64,000 nt of DNA from Pseudomonas fluorescens. Its GTDB lineage: Bacteria > Pseudomonadota > Gammaproteobacteria > Pseudomonadales > Pseudomonadaceae. Of the stretch, positions 52,074-61,747 are shown piece after piece. Location of the stretch: positions 1 to 64,000 of the forward strand of contig NZ_CABVHQ010000014.1 of NCBI RefSeq assembly GCF_902497895.1. Reading direction: 5' to 3'. The notes below the pieces were generated by a model that worked only from the letters and a program-made list of their open reading frames with translations, made no database searches and was not told the origin of the DNA. The position numbers and the translations under genes were made by a program. Numbering within the stretch: the stretch's first letter is position 1; every line of letters begins with the position of its first letter.

Positions 52074-52976
52074 TCAAAGACCCTGGGCAGCGACGGCCTT
52101 GGCGGCCTCGATCAGGCACTTGGTCAGTTCCGGTGAAGAGAACTTGGTCAGCACCGCGTTGGCCCCGGCCAGGCGGGCTTTCTCGCTGTTCATCGCGCTG
52201 TCCAGGGAGGTGTGCAGCAGCACGTAGAGGTGGGCGAAATCCGGAGTCTCGCGCAGGGTGCGGGTGAGGGCGTAACCGTCCATCTCCGACATCTCGATGT
52301 CCGAGACAATCAGGTTGATCTGTTGATCAGTACCCTGCAGGTCCAGCAGGCAGTCGATGGCTTCCCTGGCGCTGCGCGCGGTGTGGCATTGCAGGCCGAG
52401 GTTGCGCAGGGTGTGTACCGATTGCTGCAGCGCCACCTGGCTGTCATCGACCACCAGAATCCGCGCATTACCCAGCACCTCGGCGTCTTCCATGCTCAGT
52501 TCGGTCGGCGCCGTTTCGATGGGTGCAGGCGCGATGCCGTGGATGACTTTCTCGATATCCAGCACTTGCACCAGGGTACCGTCGACCGAGGTCACACCGG
52601 TGATGTACGACTTGGCGCCGCCAGCACCGTAGGGCGGAGGACGGATATCGGTGGTCAGGCAATGCACGATCTTGCTCACGGCCTGAACGTGCAAACCCTG
52701 CTTGGAGCGGCTGACGTCGGTGACGATCAGGCAGCCACCGTCCGGGTCGACCAACGGCCTTTCACCAATGGCCCGGCTCAGGTCGATCACCGACAGCGAG
52801 GCGCCACGCAGGGTGGCGATGCCTTTGACGTGCGGGTGCGACTCCGGCAGCCGGGTCAGGGGCGGGCAGGGGATGATCTCACTGACTTTCAGCAGGTTGA
52901 TCGCCATCAGCTTGCCGCTGCGCAAGGTAAACAGTAGAAGCGAGAGTGAATCTGCGCGAGCTTTGGTGGAGGACAT
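52074..52976 (-). CDS. cheV: Chemotaxis protein CheV
   Basis: This 300-residue protein has an N-terminal CheW-like scaffold domain (about 10-160, with FTLRSGKLMAINLLKVSEII and LVQVLDIEKVIHG). A C-terminal receiver domain follows (about 178-300, DDS near 187, phosphoacceptor Asp in NLIVSDIEMSEMDGY, Lys in VLTKFSS). CheV couples receptors to CheA and can be phosphorylated to adapt signalling. AGAAGG precedes the ATG at 52974-52976. Pseudomonas has several cheV paralogues; this one stands apart from other chemotaxis genes. Confidence 0.92.
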   Translation of the reverse strand: MSSTKARADSLSLLLFTLRSGKLMAINLLKVSEIIPCPPLTRLPESHPHVKGIATLRGASLSVIDLSRAIGERPLVDPDGGCLIVTDVSRSKQGLHVQAVSKIVHCLTTDIRPPPYGAGGAKSYITGVTSVDGTLVQVLDIEKVIHGIAPAPIETAPTELSMEDAEVLGNARILVVDDSQVALQQSVHTLRNLGLQCHTARSAREAIDCLLDLQGTDQQINLIVSDIEMSEMDGYALTRTLRETPDFAHLYVLLHTSLDSAMNSEKARLAGANAVLTKFSSPELTKCLIEAAKAVAAQGL

Positions 52977-53102
52977 ATGAACCTTCTGTGGAAAAGGTGG
53001 TTCGCGGTGCGACACCGTGAACAGCTATCGATAACGGGTTATCGACTTGTTGCGGGCTGGCTTTAGGGTTATTGGCGGTCCGTTAGTCATACGCTGAACC
53101 TT

Positions 53103-53232
53103 GTGGCGAGGGAGCTTGCTCCCGCTGGACCGCGAAGCGGTCCCAAAATCTGCCACTGGGTTTCTTCAGGTACAACTCGCAAGCTGGTTTACGACCGCTG
53201 CGCGGCCGAGCGGGGGCAAGCCCCCTCGCCAC
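53103..53232. repeat. Long inverted repeat, REP-like family D
   Basis: GTGGCGAGGGAGCTTGCTCC (continuing CGCTGGACCGCGAAGCGGTC) pairs imperfectly with GACCGCTGCGCGGCCGAGCG (continuing GGGGCAAGCCCCCTCGCCAC). The arms are 40 bp and the spacer about 55 bp. It lies after the norR stop. Confidence 0.83.
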
Positions 53233-53268
53233 ACAAGCCCTCGCCACAATGATGTGTTCGGCGTGCGA

Positions 53269-54825
53269 TCACTTCATCCCCAACCGCTTGGCCATCCGTC
53301 CAAGATTCGCCCTGTCCAGGCCTAGCTCACGGGCGGCGCTTGCCCAGTTGTGCTGATGGCGCTCAAGGCAGGCAGTGATCAGCTGGCGCTGGTAGTTCTC
53401 GGTGGCCTGGCGCAGATCCCCGGCGACGTCGAGCATAACCTCGGGAGCACCGGCAGGTACTGGTGCGGGCACCTGCACCGTGACATTCGGCAAATCCAGA
53501 TCCGCCGCACTGAGGCTGAGAATCTTCGGTCGCTCCTTGCAATTGCCCAGCGCCTTCAGCGAACTGCGACCAATCAAGTGTTCGAGTTCACGGACATTCC
53601 CCGGCCAGGCATAAGCCAGCAGCGCCGTCTGGGCATCGCTGGTCAGGCGCAAGCTGTTAAGGCCCATGCGCGAGCGGTTCTGCTCCAGGAAGAAACCGCT
53701 GAGCAGCAATACATCCCGACCGCGATCGCGCAGCGCCGGGACCAGCAGCGGATAAACGCTCAGGCGATGGTAGAAATCGGCCCGGTAGCGACCGCTGCGC
53801 ACTTCTTCGGCCAGATCGCGGTTGGTCGCGGCGATCAGGCGCACATCGACCTGATGCTCCTTGTCCGAGCCCAGGCGTTGTAACTGGCCGCTTTGCAGAA
53901 CCCGTAGCAACTTGGCCTGCACCGTCAGGGATAACTCGCCGACCTCATCGAGAAACAGCGTGCCGCCGTTGGCCAGTTCGAACTTGCCGCGGCGGTCGTT
54001 CATCGCCCCGGTGAAGGCGCCGCGCACATGGCCGAACAGTTCGCTTTCCACCAGGGTCTCTGGCAGGGCGGCGCAGTTGAGGCTGATGATCGGTTTGTCG
54101 GCGCGTGCCGAGGCGGCATGAATCGCCTGAGCCACCAGCTCCTTGCCGACCCCGGTTTCACCGGTGATCAGCACCGTCAGATCGCTGCCGCCGACCAGCT
54201 TGATCTCTTCGATCAGGCGTTTGTGGGTTTTGCTTTGGCCGATCATTTCGCGGTTTTGCTGGCCGCTGGCCTGGCGGTAGACCTCGGCCCGTTGATGTTC
54301 GTCTTCAACGCGCAGGGCCAGGCGCTCGATGCGCTCGGCGGCATTCACCGTTGCGGCGGCGAGGCTGGCGAAGGCCTGCAGGGCATCCAGTTCGATGGGT
54401 TCGCGACGCTGTGGGTCCAGCGCATCGAGGGTCAGCAGACCCCAGGGACGTTCATCGATAAACAGCGGGCAACCCATGCAGTCGTGGACTTCCAGGTGTT
54501 CGTCGAGGCCGTCCACCAACCCGTCATAGGGATCGGGCAAGCTGCTGTCACTGGCGAAACGGGTCGGTCCCGGGGTGCTGAGCAAAGCCGCGAAGCGCGG
54601 ATGTTCGCTGACCTTGAAACGGCGGCCCAGGGTGTCCGGGCTGAGGCCGTCCACCGCCAGGGGGACCAGCCATTCTCCGTCGAGCCGCAGCAAAGCGGCG
54701 GCGTCGCAGGGCAGCAGTTCGCGCATGGCTTCGAGCAGGCGTCGATAGCGCTCACCCTCCGGCAACTCACGGGACAGGTCGGAAACCAGGGGGAGCAGGG
54801 TGGTGAGCAGGGATTTCGCAGTCAT
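53269..54825 (-). CDS. norR: Nitric-oxide-responsive sigma-54 activator NorR
   Basis: This 518-residue enhancer-binding protein has an N-terminal GAF domain (about 15-170, with HDCMGCPLF holding candidate iron-ligand cysteines), a AAA+ domain with Walker A GETGVGKE at 222-229, the sigma-54 contact loop GAFTGA at 269-274 and Walker B TLFLDEVGE. A Fis-type helix-turn-helix at the C-terminus has NWASAARELGLDRANLGRMA. In the family the GAF domain senses NO through a mononuclear iron. It is divergent from hmp. Its own start codon lies inside the first putative NorR site. Confidence 0.96.
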   Translation of the reverse strand: MTAKSLLTTLLPLVSDLSRELPEGERYRRLLEAMRELLPCDAAALLRLDGEWLVPLAVDGLSPDTLGRRFKVSEHPRFAALLSTPGPTRFASDSSLPDPYDGLVDGLDEHLEVHDCMGCPLFIDERPWGLLTLDALDPQRREPIELDALQAFASLAAATVNAAERIERLALRVEDEHQRAEVYRQASGQQNREMIGQSKTHKRLIEEIKLVGGSDLTVLITGETGVGKELVAQAIHAASARADKPIISLNCAALPETLVESELFGHVRGAFTGAMNDRRGKFELANGGTLFLDEVGELSLTVQAKLLRVLQSGQLQRLGSDKEHQVDVRLIAATNRDLAEEVRSGRYRADFYHRLSVYPLLVPALRDRGRDVLLLSGFFLEQNRSRMGLNSLRLTSDAQTALLAYAWPGNVRELEHLIGRSSLKALGNCKERPKILSLSAADLDLPNVTVQVPAPVPAGAPEVMLDVAGDLRQATENYQRQLITACLERHQHNWASAARELGLDRANLGRMAKRLGMK

Positions 54826-54875
54826 ATTGACTCCATGTGGTCAGGATGACTATAGATAATGGTTGTCGATATGAC
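54821..54875 (+). promoter_or_regulatory. Three putative NorR binding sites
   Basis: GTCATATTGAC (54821-54831), GTCAGGATGAC (54840-54850) and GTCGATATGAC (54865-54875) all fit GTC-N5-GAC, which contains the GT-N7-AC core reported for NorR enhancers. Centres are 19 and 25 bp apart. Three sites are also found upstream of E. coli norV. Confidence 0.75.
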
Positions 54876-54916
54876 TACACATTTATCAAGCAATTGATTT
54901 ATATGGCTTTAATTGT

Positions 54917-54931
54917 TGGCACGAATACTGA
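54917..54931 (+). promoter_or_regulatory. Sigma-54-like promoter of hmp
   Basis: TGGCACG (54917-54923) gives a consensus -24 element with GG at 54918-54919. Ten bases later the -12 dinucleotide is GA (54930-54931) and not GC. Location downstream of the NorR sites supports a sigma-54 promoter. The -12 mismatch could mean weaker basal binding. Confidence 0.6.
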
Positions 54932-54980
54932 TACGTAAGGGGCAATCAGCTAGTTATCATAAAAGCTCAGGAGACACTCT

Positions 54981-56159
54981 ATGCTTAGCGTTCAAGACCG
55001 TGCCATCGTCAAATCGACCGTCCCGCTGCTGGAAAGTGGTGGTGAAGCGTTGATCACTCACTTCTATCGCATGATGCTTTCCGAATACCCTGAAGTGCGC
55101 CCACTGTTCAACCAGGCCCACCAGAGCAGCGGCGATCAGCCGCGGGCACTGGCCAATGGCGTATTGATGTATGCGCGGCATATCGACCAGCTGGACCAGC
55201 TTGGCGATCTGGTGGCGAAGATCATCAACAAGCACGTTGCCCTGCAAATTCTTCCTGAACACTACCCGATTGTCGGCAGCTGTCTGTTGCGGGCCATCTC
55301 TGAAGTACTTGGCAGCGAAATTGCCACTCCTGAAGTCATGAGTGCCTGGGGCGCGGCCTATAACCAGTTGGCCGAGATCCTGATCGGTGCCGAAACCGCG
55401 ATCTACGACCAGAAGGCCCAGGCACCGGGCGGCTGGCGCGGTGAGCGGGCGTTCAAACTGGTTGCGCGGGTCGAGGAGAGTTCGGAAATTACCTCCTTTT
55501 ACTTTGAACCGGCGGACAAAGGCCCGATTCTCGCGGCGGAACCTGGCCAGTACATCGGCATGAAGCTTGTGCTTGAGGGTGAAGAAATTCGTCGTAACTA
55601 TTCGTTGTCGGCCCTGGCAGATGCCGGTCAATACCGCATCAGCGTCAAGCGCGAAGACGGTGGCCGTGCCTCGAACTTCCTGCACGACCAGTTGCATGTC
55701 GGCGCGAGCATCATGCTGTTTCCACCGGCCGGCGAGTTCACCCTGACTGCCAGCGACAAGCCGCTGGTGCTGATCAGCGGCGGAGTCGGTATCACGCCGA
55801 CCTTGCCGATGCTGGAAGCGGCACTGGCGAGCAAGCGCCCGGTGCACTTCATTCACTGCGCGCGTAATGGTGGCGTTCACGCCTTCCGGGATTGGGTCGA
55901 TGGCCTCGCCGAGCGTCACCCGCAACTCAAGCGCTTCTACTGCTACGCCGAAGATGACGGCGTCAGCCCGGCGGCGGACCAGGTTGGGCTGTTGAGCGAG
56001 GAGCAGCTTGCCGATTGGCTGCCTGAAGAGCGCGATCTTGACGCCTATTTCCTCGGTCCCAAAGGATTTATGGGCGCGGTCAAACGTCACCTCAAGGCGT
56101 TGGGCGTTCCGGAGAAGCAAAGCCGTTATGAGTTCTTCGGCCCGGCTGCTGCCTTGTAG
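54981..56159 (+). CDS. hmp: Nitric oxide dioxygenase (flavohaemoglobin)
   Basis: This 392-residue flavohaemoglobin converts NO and O2 to nitrate using NAD(P)H. The globin domain (about 1-140) carries the proximal haem histidine in IINKHVALQILPEHYPIVG. The FAD-binding domain has the RNYSLSAL motif and the NAD domain has ISGGVGITPTLPMLEAAL and a C-terminal YEFFGP. It is divergent from norR, its likely activator. The final codons run into a REP repeat: the stop TAG is the start of TAGGAGCGAGCTTGCTCGCG. Confidence 0.96.
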   Translation: MLSVQDRAIVKSTVPLLESGGEALITHFYRMMLSEYPEVRPLFNQAHQSSGDQPRALANGVLMYARHIDQLDQLGDLVAKIINKHVALQILPEHYPIVGSCLLRAISEVLGSEIATPEVMSAWGAAYNQLAEILIGAETAIYDQKAQAPGGWRGERAFKLVARVEESSEITSFYFEPADKGPILAAEPGQYIGMKLVLEGEEIRRNYSLSALADAGQYRISVKREDGGRASNFLHDQLHVGASIMLFPPAGEFTLTASDKPLVLISGGVGITPTLPMLEAALASKRPVHFIHCARNGGVHAFRDWVDGLAERHPQLKRFYCYAEDDGVSPAADQVGLLSEEQLADWLPEERDLDAYFLGPKGFMGAVKRHLKALGVPEKQSRYEFFGPAAAL

Positions 56160-56334
56160 GAGCGAGCTTGCTCGCGAAGGACGTTAACGATAACGCGTGT
56201 TTTTCTGAGTAAACTCGCCTCCCTTGAGTCCATCGCGAGCAAGCCCGCTCCCACATTATTAGCACTGCGTCGTACACAGAATTTGTGTCTGGACGCGGTC
56301 AAGTGTGGGAGCGGGCTTGCTCGCGATAGCGTCA
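56157..56334. repeat. REP element cluster, family B, overlapping the hmp stop codon
   Basis: Three family B arms are visible: TAGGAGCGAGCTTGCTCGCG at 56157, CCATCGCGAGCAAGCCCGCT (continuing CCCACA) near 56230, and the inverted GTGTGGGAGCGGGCTTGCTC (continuing GCGATAGCG) near 56302. They fill most of the 316 bp between hmp and dsbB, in which no gene was found. Confidence 0.85.
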
Positions 56335-56475
56335 TCCGCTTCAACACACCTCTCCAGCTTAATCCCCCGTTAATGCCCCTGCCCGTTAATTCCCTCCTGT
56401 TAAACCACCACACTGCCGTCGCGCGGTAAACTAGCCTATCGATGACTACCACCACTTCAGCAAAGGGATACGGGG

Positions 56476-56985
56476 ATGATTGACGAAACACTGCGTTTGG
56501 GACGCGAGCGACGATTCCTGGTCTTGCTCGGCCTGATCTGCCTGGCGCTGATCGGCGGCGCGCTGTACATGCAGGTGGCATTGGGCGAGGCGCCTTGCCC
56601 GCTGTGTATTCTGCAGCGCTATGCCCTGTTGCTGATCGCGATCTTCGCTTTTATCGGTGCGGCAATGCGCAGCCGACGCAGCATTACCGTGCTCGAAGGG
56701 CTGGTGGTGCTCAGCGCCATCGCCGGTGCCGCGGTCGCCGGGCATCACGTGTATACCCAGTTCTACCCGACGGTCAGTTGCGGTATCGATGTGCTGCAGC
56801 CAATCGTTGATAGCCTGCCATTGGCGTCGGTCTTCCCGCTGGGCTTTCAGGTCGACGGTTTCTGTTCGACGCCTTACCCGCCGGTGCTGGGCCTGTCCCT
56901 GGCGCAGTGGGCGCTGGTGGCCTTTGTACTGACTATCGTGCTGGTGCCGTTGGGCGTTTCCCGCAACCGCAGGAGCATCCGTTAA
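56476..56985 (+). CDS. dsbB: Disulfide bond formation protein B
   Basis: This 169-residue inner-membrane protein has four membrane segments and two periplasmic cysteine pairs: CPLC at 41-44 and Cys102/Cys130. It reoxidises DsbA and passes electrons to ubiquinone. The length and cysteine spacing match the family. The ATG at 56476 follows GGGATACGGGG. Pseudomonas often has a second dsbB; which copy this is cannot be told. A terminator follows, so it is not part of the cyo operon. Confidence 0.94.
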   Translation: MIDETLRLGRERRFLVLLGLICLALIGGALYMQVALGEAPCPLCILQRYALLLIAIFAFIGAAMRSRRSITVLEGLVVLSAIAGAAVAGHHVYTQFYPTVSCGIDVLQPIVDSLPLASVFPLGFQVDGFCSTPYPPVLGLSLAQWALVAFVLTIVLVPLGVSRNRRSIR

Positions 56986-57006
56986 GCCTCATCGGTGAGT
57001 GACATC

Positions 57007-57047
57007 AAAACGCCCCGGGTCCTCCTTGTGAGGGCCGGGGCGTTTTG
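57007..57047 (+). terminator. Rho-independent terminator after dsbB
   Basis: ACGCCCCGG...CCGGGGCGT forms a strong 9-bp stem with inner GTCCTC/GAGGGC pairing, flanked by A-run and T-run. Confidence 0.88.
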
Positions 57048-57789
57048 CATTTCAGGGAATTGGAAAAAGAACATGATTTGGCGCAAGGAAATGCGCTGCA
57101 CATGTGCGACACGTTGTCACATGCAAGGTGTGGCAAAACATTTCCCCAGCTTGAATCCGTGCTTCAGGATTGAGCTGATTGGCGGCGCAACACAGTCTAT
57201 TTTCCAATAGTCGCAAAGTCCCATCATGCAGATTTAACAGATTCCGGCGAATCGCCTGAGGCCTTGGTTCAATTGGCCTTCGGACGGATCAAGAAACCAT
57301 TGGTAAGAAAAAAACTGTCTGAAATGAGCAGCTTAGGCCTACATTTCTCGAGGTTATTATTGAGAATGAAAATTGATACGCTTTTTCGCTGCTGCAATAA
57401 TATTTAGCGATTGTTGCCGAATCCGATATTAATTATTTCGAGATGAGACATGGTTTCTGAAACGTTACATATCTACAATCGCCGGCACTGAATTTCCGAC
57501 GCTGCTCATCCCTGGGCATACGAGTGCGGTCGAGGAGCGATTTGCTTGCTCCATAGGACCCCAGGTGTCGGCACCTTCCAGCTTTCCGCACCAAATGGAA
57601 TTGGTCTGTAAAAAGGCCTTTGACCCAGAATTCGAATAAGACTCACCGCTAGCCCGGGATTTGTCGATCAGCGCTCAGCGCTTCGGGCAGGCCCTTATTC
57701 AATCCAAGAAAAATGCCAACCCTTGGCAGGGTGAAGTGTTGGCGATCAAAACCCAACTGCATTGCGCAAGCTGCTTTAGAGGTCGTGAG
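57048..57789 (+). other. Long leader region of cyoABCDE without recognisable gene
   Basis: About 740 bp separate the dsbB terminator from cyoA. No reading frame has coding character; the frame from 57661 into cyoA is simply open. The middle part (57300-57480) is AT-rich and contains a Fur-like site. GCACATGTGC (57098-57107) is a perfect palindrome. Short remnants of REP arms (GAGGAGCGATTTGCTTGCTCC) lie near 57534. Such length suggests multiple regulators for the oxidase. Confidence 0.6.
57362..57380 (+). promoter_or_regulatory. Fur-box-like site upstream of cyo
   Basis: GAGAATGAAAATTGATACG matches 12 of 19 positions of the classical Fur consensus GATAATGATAATCATTATC. In P. aeruginosa cyo expression rises in iron starvation, which makes the site plausible, but the match is moderate and mostly in the left half. 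Confidence 0.35.
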
Positions 57790-58734
57790 ATGAGTAAAAA
57801 CAGGTACCCCAGATTCCTAGGCTTATTGCCGCTGCTCGGCACGTTGTTGCTGAGTGGTTGCAACATGACCTTGCTCGATCCCAAGGGCCAGGTCGGCCTG
57901 GACGAGCGAAACCTGATCATCACCGCAACGCTGCTGATGCTGTTGGTCGTCGTACCGGTCATCTTCATGACCTTCCTGTTCGCCTGGAAATACCGCGCTT
58001 CCAACAAAGATGCCGTCTATACCCCGAAGTGGTCGCACTCCACCAAGATCGAAATCGCGATCTGGACCATTCCGGTGCTGATCATCATTGCCCTGGGCTA
58101 CATCACCTACGAGTCGACCCACGCACTGGACCCGTATCGTCCGCTGGAGTCCGACGTCAAGCCGATCACCATCGAAGTGGTCGCCATGGACTGGAAGTGG
58201 CTGTTCATCTACCCGGAACAGGGCATCGCCACCGTCAACAAGATCGTGTTCCCGGCTAACACGCCGATCAACTTCAAGGTCACCTCCGACACTGTGATGA
58301 ACTCGTTCTTCATCCCGGGCCTGGGCGGCCAGATCTACGCGATGGCGGGCATGCAGACCAAGCTGCACCTGATTGCCAACCAGAACGCCGAACTCGACGG
58401 TATCTCCGCCAACTACAGCGGCGCGGGTTTCACTGGCATGAAGTTCAAAGCAATCGCCACCTCTCAGGCGGATTTCGATGCCTGGGTCAGTGATGTCAAG
58501 AAGGCACCTAAACAGCTTGAAAAAGCTGAATACGAAGCCCTTTCCAAACCAAGCCAGAACAACCCTGTCGAGCTCTACTCCTCGTTCACGCCGAACCTGT
58601 TCCAGACCATCGTCGATAAGTACGAAGGCATGAAACCGGGCAAGCCGATGCACCACGAGAAGAAAGACAAAGCAGTGGCCCATATGGAAGGGATGGACAT
58701 GAGTTCGCATTCAGCTGCCGGGGCAGAGGAGTAA
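57790..58734 (+). CDS. cyoA: Cytochrome bo3 ubiquinol oxidase subunit II
   Basis: This 314-residue lipoprotein subunit has the lipobox LLLSGC (Cys24), two membrane segments (about 44-66 and 88-108) and a cupredoxin-like periplasmic domain. The copper-A ligands of cytochrome c oxidases are absent, as expected for a quinol oxidase. The C-terminal tail is rich in Met and His ([20 protein letters not shown]). The ATG at 57790 is chosen because GAGGT lies upstream and the signal peptide starts there. It is the first gene of cyoABCDE. Confidence 0.96.
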   Translation: MSKNRYPRFLGLLPLLGTLLLSGCNMTLLDPKGQVGLDERNLIITATLLMLLVVVPVIFMTFLFAWKYRASNKDAVYTPKWSHSTKIEIAIWTIPVLIIIALGYITYESTHALDPYRPLESDVKPITIEVVAMDWKWLFIYPEQGIATVNKIVFPANTPINFKVTSDTVMNSFFIPGLGGQIYAMAGMQTKLHLIANQNAELDGISANYSGAGFTGMKFKAIATSQADFDAWVSDVKKAPKQLEKAEYEALSKPSQNNPVELYSSFTPNLFQTIVDKYEGMKPGKPMHHEKKDKAVAHMEGMDMSSHSAAGAEE

Positions 58735-58737
58735 TCG

Positions 58738-60768
58738 ATGTTAGGTAAATTAAGTTGGGAAGCGGTCCCGTTCCACGAGCCGATCGTGATGGTGACCATT
58801 GCCATGATCGCGCTCGGTGGTCTGGCGGTATTTGCTGCAATCACCTACTTCAAGAAGTGGACCTATCTGTGGACCGAGTGGCTGACTTCGGTCGATCACA
58901 AAAAAATCGGCGTGATGTACATAGTCGTCGCCATGATCATGCTGCTGCGTGGTTTTGCCGACGCCATCATGATGCGTACCCAGTTGGCCATGGCCACCGA
59001 AGGTTCACCTGGCTACCTGCCACCTGAACACTATGACCAGATCTTCACCGCTCACGGTGTGATCATGATCATCTTCATGGCGATGCCTTTCTTCACCGGC
59101 CTGATGAACCTTGCAGTGCCGCTGCAGATCGGCGCGCGTGACGTGGCCTACCCGTTCCTCAACTCCCTGAGCTTCTGGTTGCTGGTGTCCGGCGTGGTGC
59201 TGATCAACCTGTCCCTGGGCGTTGGCGAATTCGCCAAGACTGGCTGGGTTGCCTATCCGCCGCTGTCGGGGCTGCAATACAGTCCGGGCGTCGGGATGGA
59301 TTACTACATCTGGGCGCTACAGCTATCCGGGCTAGGTACGACGCTGACGGGGGTCAACTTCCTGGCCACCGTGCTGAAAATGCGTACCCCGGGCATGAAG
59401 CTGATGGACATGCCGATCTTCACCTGGACCTGCACCTGGGCCAACGTCCTGATCGTGGCTTCGTTCCCGATCCTGACCGCTACTCTGGCACTGCTGACGC
59501 TTGACCGTTACATGGATTTCCACATTTTCACCAATGAACTTGGTGGCAATCCGATGATGTACGTCAACCTGTTCTGGGCCTGGGGTCACCCCGAGGTGTA
59601 CATCCTGATTCTGCCGGCGTTCGGGATCTTCTCCGAAGTCATCTCGACCTTCACCGGCAAGAAACTGTTCGGCCACCACTCGATGATCTACGCCAGCGGC
59701 GCGATCTCGATCCTCGGCTTCATGGTCTGGCTGCACCACTTCTTCACCATGGGTTCGGGTGCCAGCGTCAACGCCTTCTTTGGTCTGGCGACGATGCTGA
59801 TTTCGATCCCGACGGGGGTGAAGCTATTCAACTGGCTGTTCACCATCTACCAGGGCCGTCTGCGTTTCACCAGTCAGGTGCTGTGGACCCTGGGCTTCAT
59901 GGTGACCTTCGCCATCGGCGGCATGACCGGCGTACTGCTGGCCATCCCGGGTGCCGACTTCGTACTGCACAACAGCCTGTTCGTGATCGCTCACTTCCAC
60001 AACGTGATCATTGGCGGCGCGGTATTCGGTTACATCGCCGGCTTCAGCTTCTACTTCCCTAAAGCGTTCGGCTTCAAGCTGCACGAAGGTTGGGGCAAGG
60101 CAGCGTTCTGGTTCTGGATCACCGGCTTCTTCGTTGCGTTCATGCCGCTCTATGTCCTGGGCTTCATGGGCATGACCCGTCGTCTGAACTCCAGCACCAA
60201 CCCTGAGTGGGTGCCTTACCTGTACGTTGCGTTGTTCGGTGCGGTCATGATCGCCATCGGTATCGCCTGCCAGCTGATCCAGCTCTACGTCAGTGTGCGT
60301 GATCGCAAGTTGCCGCAGAACGCGTGCGAACACGGCGACCCGTGGAATGCTCACACGCTGGAATGGTCGACCTCGTCGCCACCACCGTTCTACAACTTTG
60401 CCGTGTTGCCGAAAGCCGACTGCATCGACCCGTTCACCGAGGCCAAGGAAAACGGTACTGCGTACAAGGCGCCAAACCGTTACGAACCGATCCACATGCC
60501 AAACAACACCGCGACCGGTGTGGTCATGGGGGCTCTGTTGACGGTGTTCGGTTTCGCGATGATCTGGCACATCTGGTGGCTGGCCATCTTCGGTCTGGTC
60601 GGCACTGTTGTGTACTTCGTGATCCACGCTGCTCGTGATGACCAGGGCTACATGGTGCCGGTTGAAACAATCGAACGCATCGAAGCCGAGCAGCACAAGC
60701 GTCTGGTAGCGGCCAAAGCGATTCCGGCCACCGCCACCCGTGTTGAAACCTCGTTGGAACAGGCTTAA
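58738..60768 (+). CDS. cyoB: Cytochrome bo3 ubiquinol oxidase subunit I
   Basis: This 676-residue catalytic subunit of the haem-copper oxidase has about 15 membrane segments. Metal ligands are visible: [12 protein letters not shown] (low-spin haem), [10 protein letters not shown] (Cu-B His crosslinked to Tyr), LHHFFT (Cu-B histidine pair) and VIAHFHNVI (high-spin and low-spin haem His). It reduces O2 to water and pumps protons. It begins 3 bp after cyoA. Confidence 0.98.
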   Translation: MLGKLSWEAVPFHEPIVMVTIAMIALGGLAVFAAITYFKKWTYLWTEWLTSVDHKKIGVMYIVVAMIMLLRGFADAIMMRTQLAMATEGSPGYLPPEHYDQIFTAHGVIMIIFMAMPFFTGLMNLAVPLQIGARDVAYPFLNSLSFWLLVSGVVLINLSLGVGEFAKTGWVAYPPLSGLQYSPGVGMDYYIWALQLSGLGTTLTGVNFLATVLKMRTPGMKLMDMPIFTWTCTWANVLIVASFPILTATLALLTLDRYMDFHIFTNELGGNPMMYVNLFWAWGHPEVYILILPAFGIFSEVISTFTGKKLFGHHSMIYASGAISILGFMVWLHHFFTMGSGASVNAFFGLATMLISIPTGVKLFNWLFTIYQGRLRFTSQVLWTLGFMVTFAIGGMTGVLLAIPGADFVLHNSLFVIAHFHNVIIGGAVFGYIAGFSFYFPKAFGFKLHEGWGKAAFWFWITGFFVAFMPLYVLGFMGMTRRLNSSTNPEWVPYLYVALFGAVMIAIGIACQLIQLYVSVRDRKLPQNACEHGDPWNAHTLEWSTSSPPPFYNFAVLPKADCIDPFTEAKENGTAYKAPNRYEPIHMPNNTATGVVMGALLTVFGFAMIWHIWWLAIFGLVGTVVYFVIHAARDDQGYMVPVETIERIEAEQHKRLVAAKAIPATATRVETSLEQA

Positions 60769-60771
60769 ACC

Positions 60772-61398
60772 ATGTCGAACTTAGTGACCAATGTTGGACA
60801 CGCCCATGGTCTGGACCATGGGCACGATGACCACCACCACGACTCGGGCGAGATAACCGTATTCGGTTTCTGGCTCTACCTGATGACCGACTGCATTCTG
60901 TTTGCGTCGATCTTCGCGGTGTACGCGGTACTGGTTAACAACGTAGCGGGTGGTCCGTCGGGCCACGACATCTTCGAGCTGCCGTACGTGCTGGGCGAAA
61001 CCGCTCTGCTGCTGTTCAGTTCGATCACTTACGGCTTCGCCATGCTGGCGTTGTTCAAGGGCAAGAAGAACCAGGTATTGGGCTGGCTGGGCATGACTTT
61101 CCTGTTCGGCGCCGGCTTTATCGGCATGGAGATCAACGAGTTCCACGTACTGATCGCCGAAGGCTTCGGCCCTAGCCGTAGCGGCTTCCTGTCCGGGTTC
61201 TTCACCTTGGTCGGGACCCACGGTCTGCACGTGACCAGCGGTCTGATCTGGATGGCGATCATGATGTATCAGGTGCAGAAAAACGGCCTGACGGCGACCA
61301 ACAAAACCCGTTTGAGCTGCCTGAGCCTGTTCTGGCACTTCCTGGACGTTGTGTGGATCTGCGTATTCACGGTTGTTTATCTGATGGGGACTATGTAA
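60772..61398 (+). CDS. cyoC: Cytochrome bo3 ubiquinol oxidase subunit III
   Basis: This 208-residue subunit III has five membrane segments and a histidine-rich N-terminus ([19 protein letters not shown]). It has [20 protein letters not shown] near residue 34 and the C-terminal [18 protein letters not shown] of the family. It supports the stability of the oxidase core. The gene lies 3 bp after cyoB and directly abuts cyoD. Confidence 0.97.
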   Translation: MSNLVTNVGHAHGLDHGHDDHHHDSGEITVFGFWLYLMTDCILFASIFAVYAVLVNNVAGGPSGHDIFELPYVLGETALLLFSSITYGFAMLALFKGKKNQVLGWLGMTFLFGAGFIGMEINEFHVLIAEGFGPSRSGFLSGFFTLVGTHGLHVTSGLIWMAIMMYQVQKNGLTATNKTRLSCLSLFWHFLDVVWICVFTVVYLMGTM

Positions 61399-61737
61399 AT
61401 GGCTAACGCAGCACATTCCCACGCTGGCCATGACGCCGGCCACGGCAGCGTCAAGTCCTACGCTATCGGCTTCATCCTGTCGGTGATCCTGACCGTCATT
61501 CCGTTCGGCCTGGTGATGTACCCGTCGCTGCCCAAAGACGTGACCCTGTGGATCGTCCTGGCCTTCGCCGTGATCCAGGTGCTGGTGCACCTGGTGTACT
61601 TCCTCCATCTGGACCGCTCCGCCGCCCAGCGTAACAACGTGATCGCGTTTGTCTTCGCTGCCCTGGTGATCGTCCTGTTGGTCGGCCTGTCGTTGTGGAT
61701 CATGTTCAGCATCCACTCCAACATGATGGCGCACTGA
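61399..61737 (+). CDS. cyoD: Cytochrome bo3 ubiquinol oxidase subunit IV
   Basis: This 112-residue subunit IV has three membrane segments (starting [20 protein letters not shown]) and a short histidine-rich N-terminus ([11 protein letters not shown]). It is thought to assist Cu-B assembly. Its ATG follows the cyoC stop codon with no gap. Confidence 0.96.
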   Translation: MANAAHSHAGHDAGHGSVKSYAIGFILSVILTVIPFGLVMYPSLPKDVTLWIVLAFAVIQVLVHLVYFLHLDRSAAQRNNVIAFVFAALVIVLLVGLSLWIMFSIHSNMMAH

Positions 61738-61747
61738 GGAACTCCGG

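Noticed and set aside
57360..57400. Anr/Fnr box (TTGAT-N4-ATCAA) in the cyo leader
   Set aside because: TTGATACGCTTTTT matches only the left half of the consensus.
57661..57789. N-terminal extension of CyoA by 43 residues
   Set aside because: The extension would bury the lipoprotein signal peptide and lipobox (LLSGC) that begin at the ATG at 57790, which also has a proper Shine-Dalgarno.
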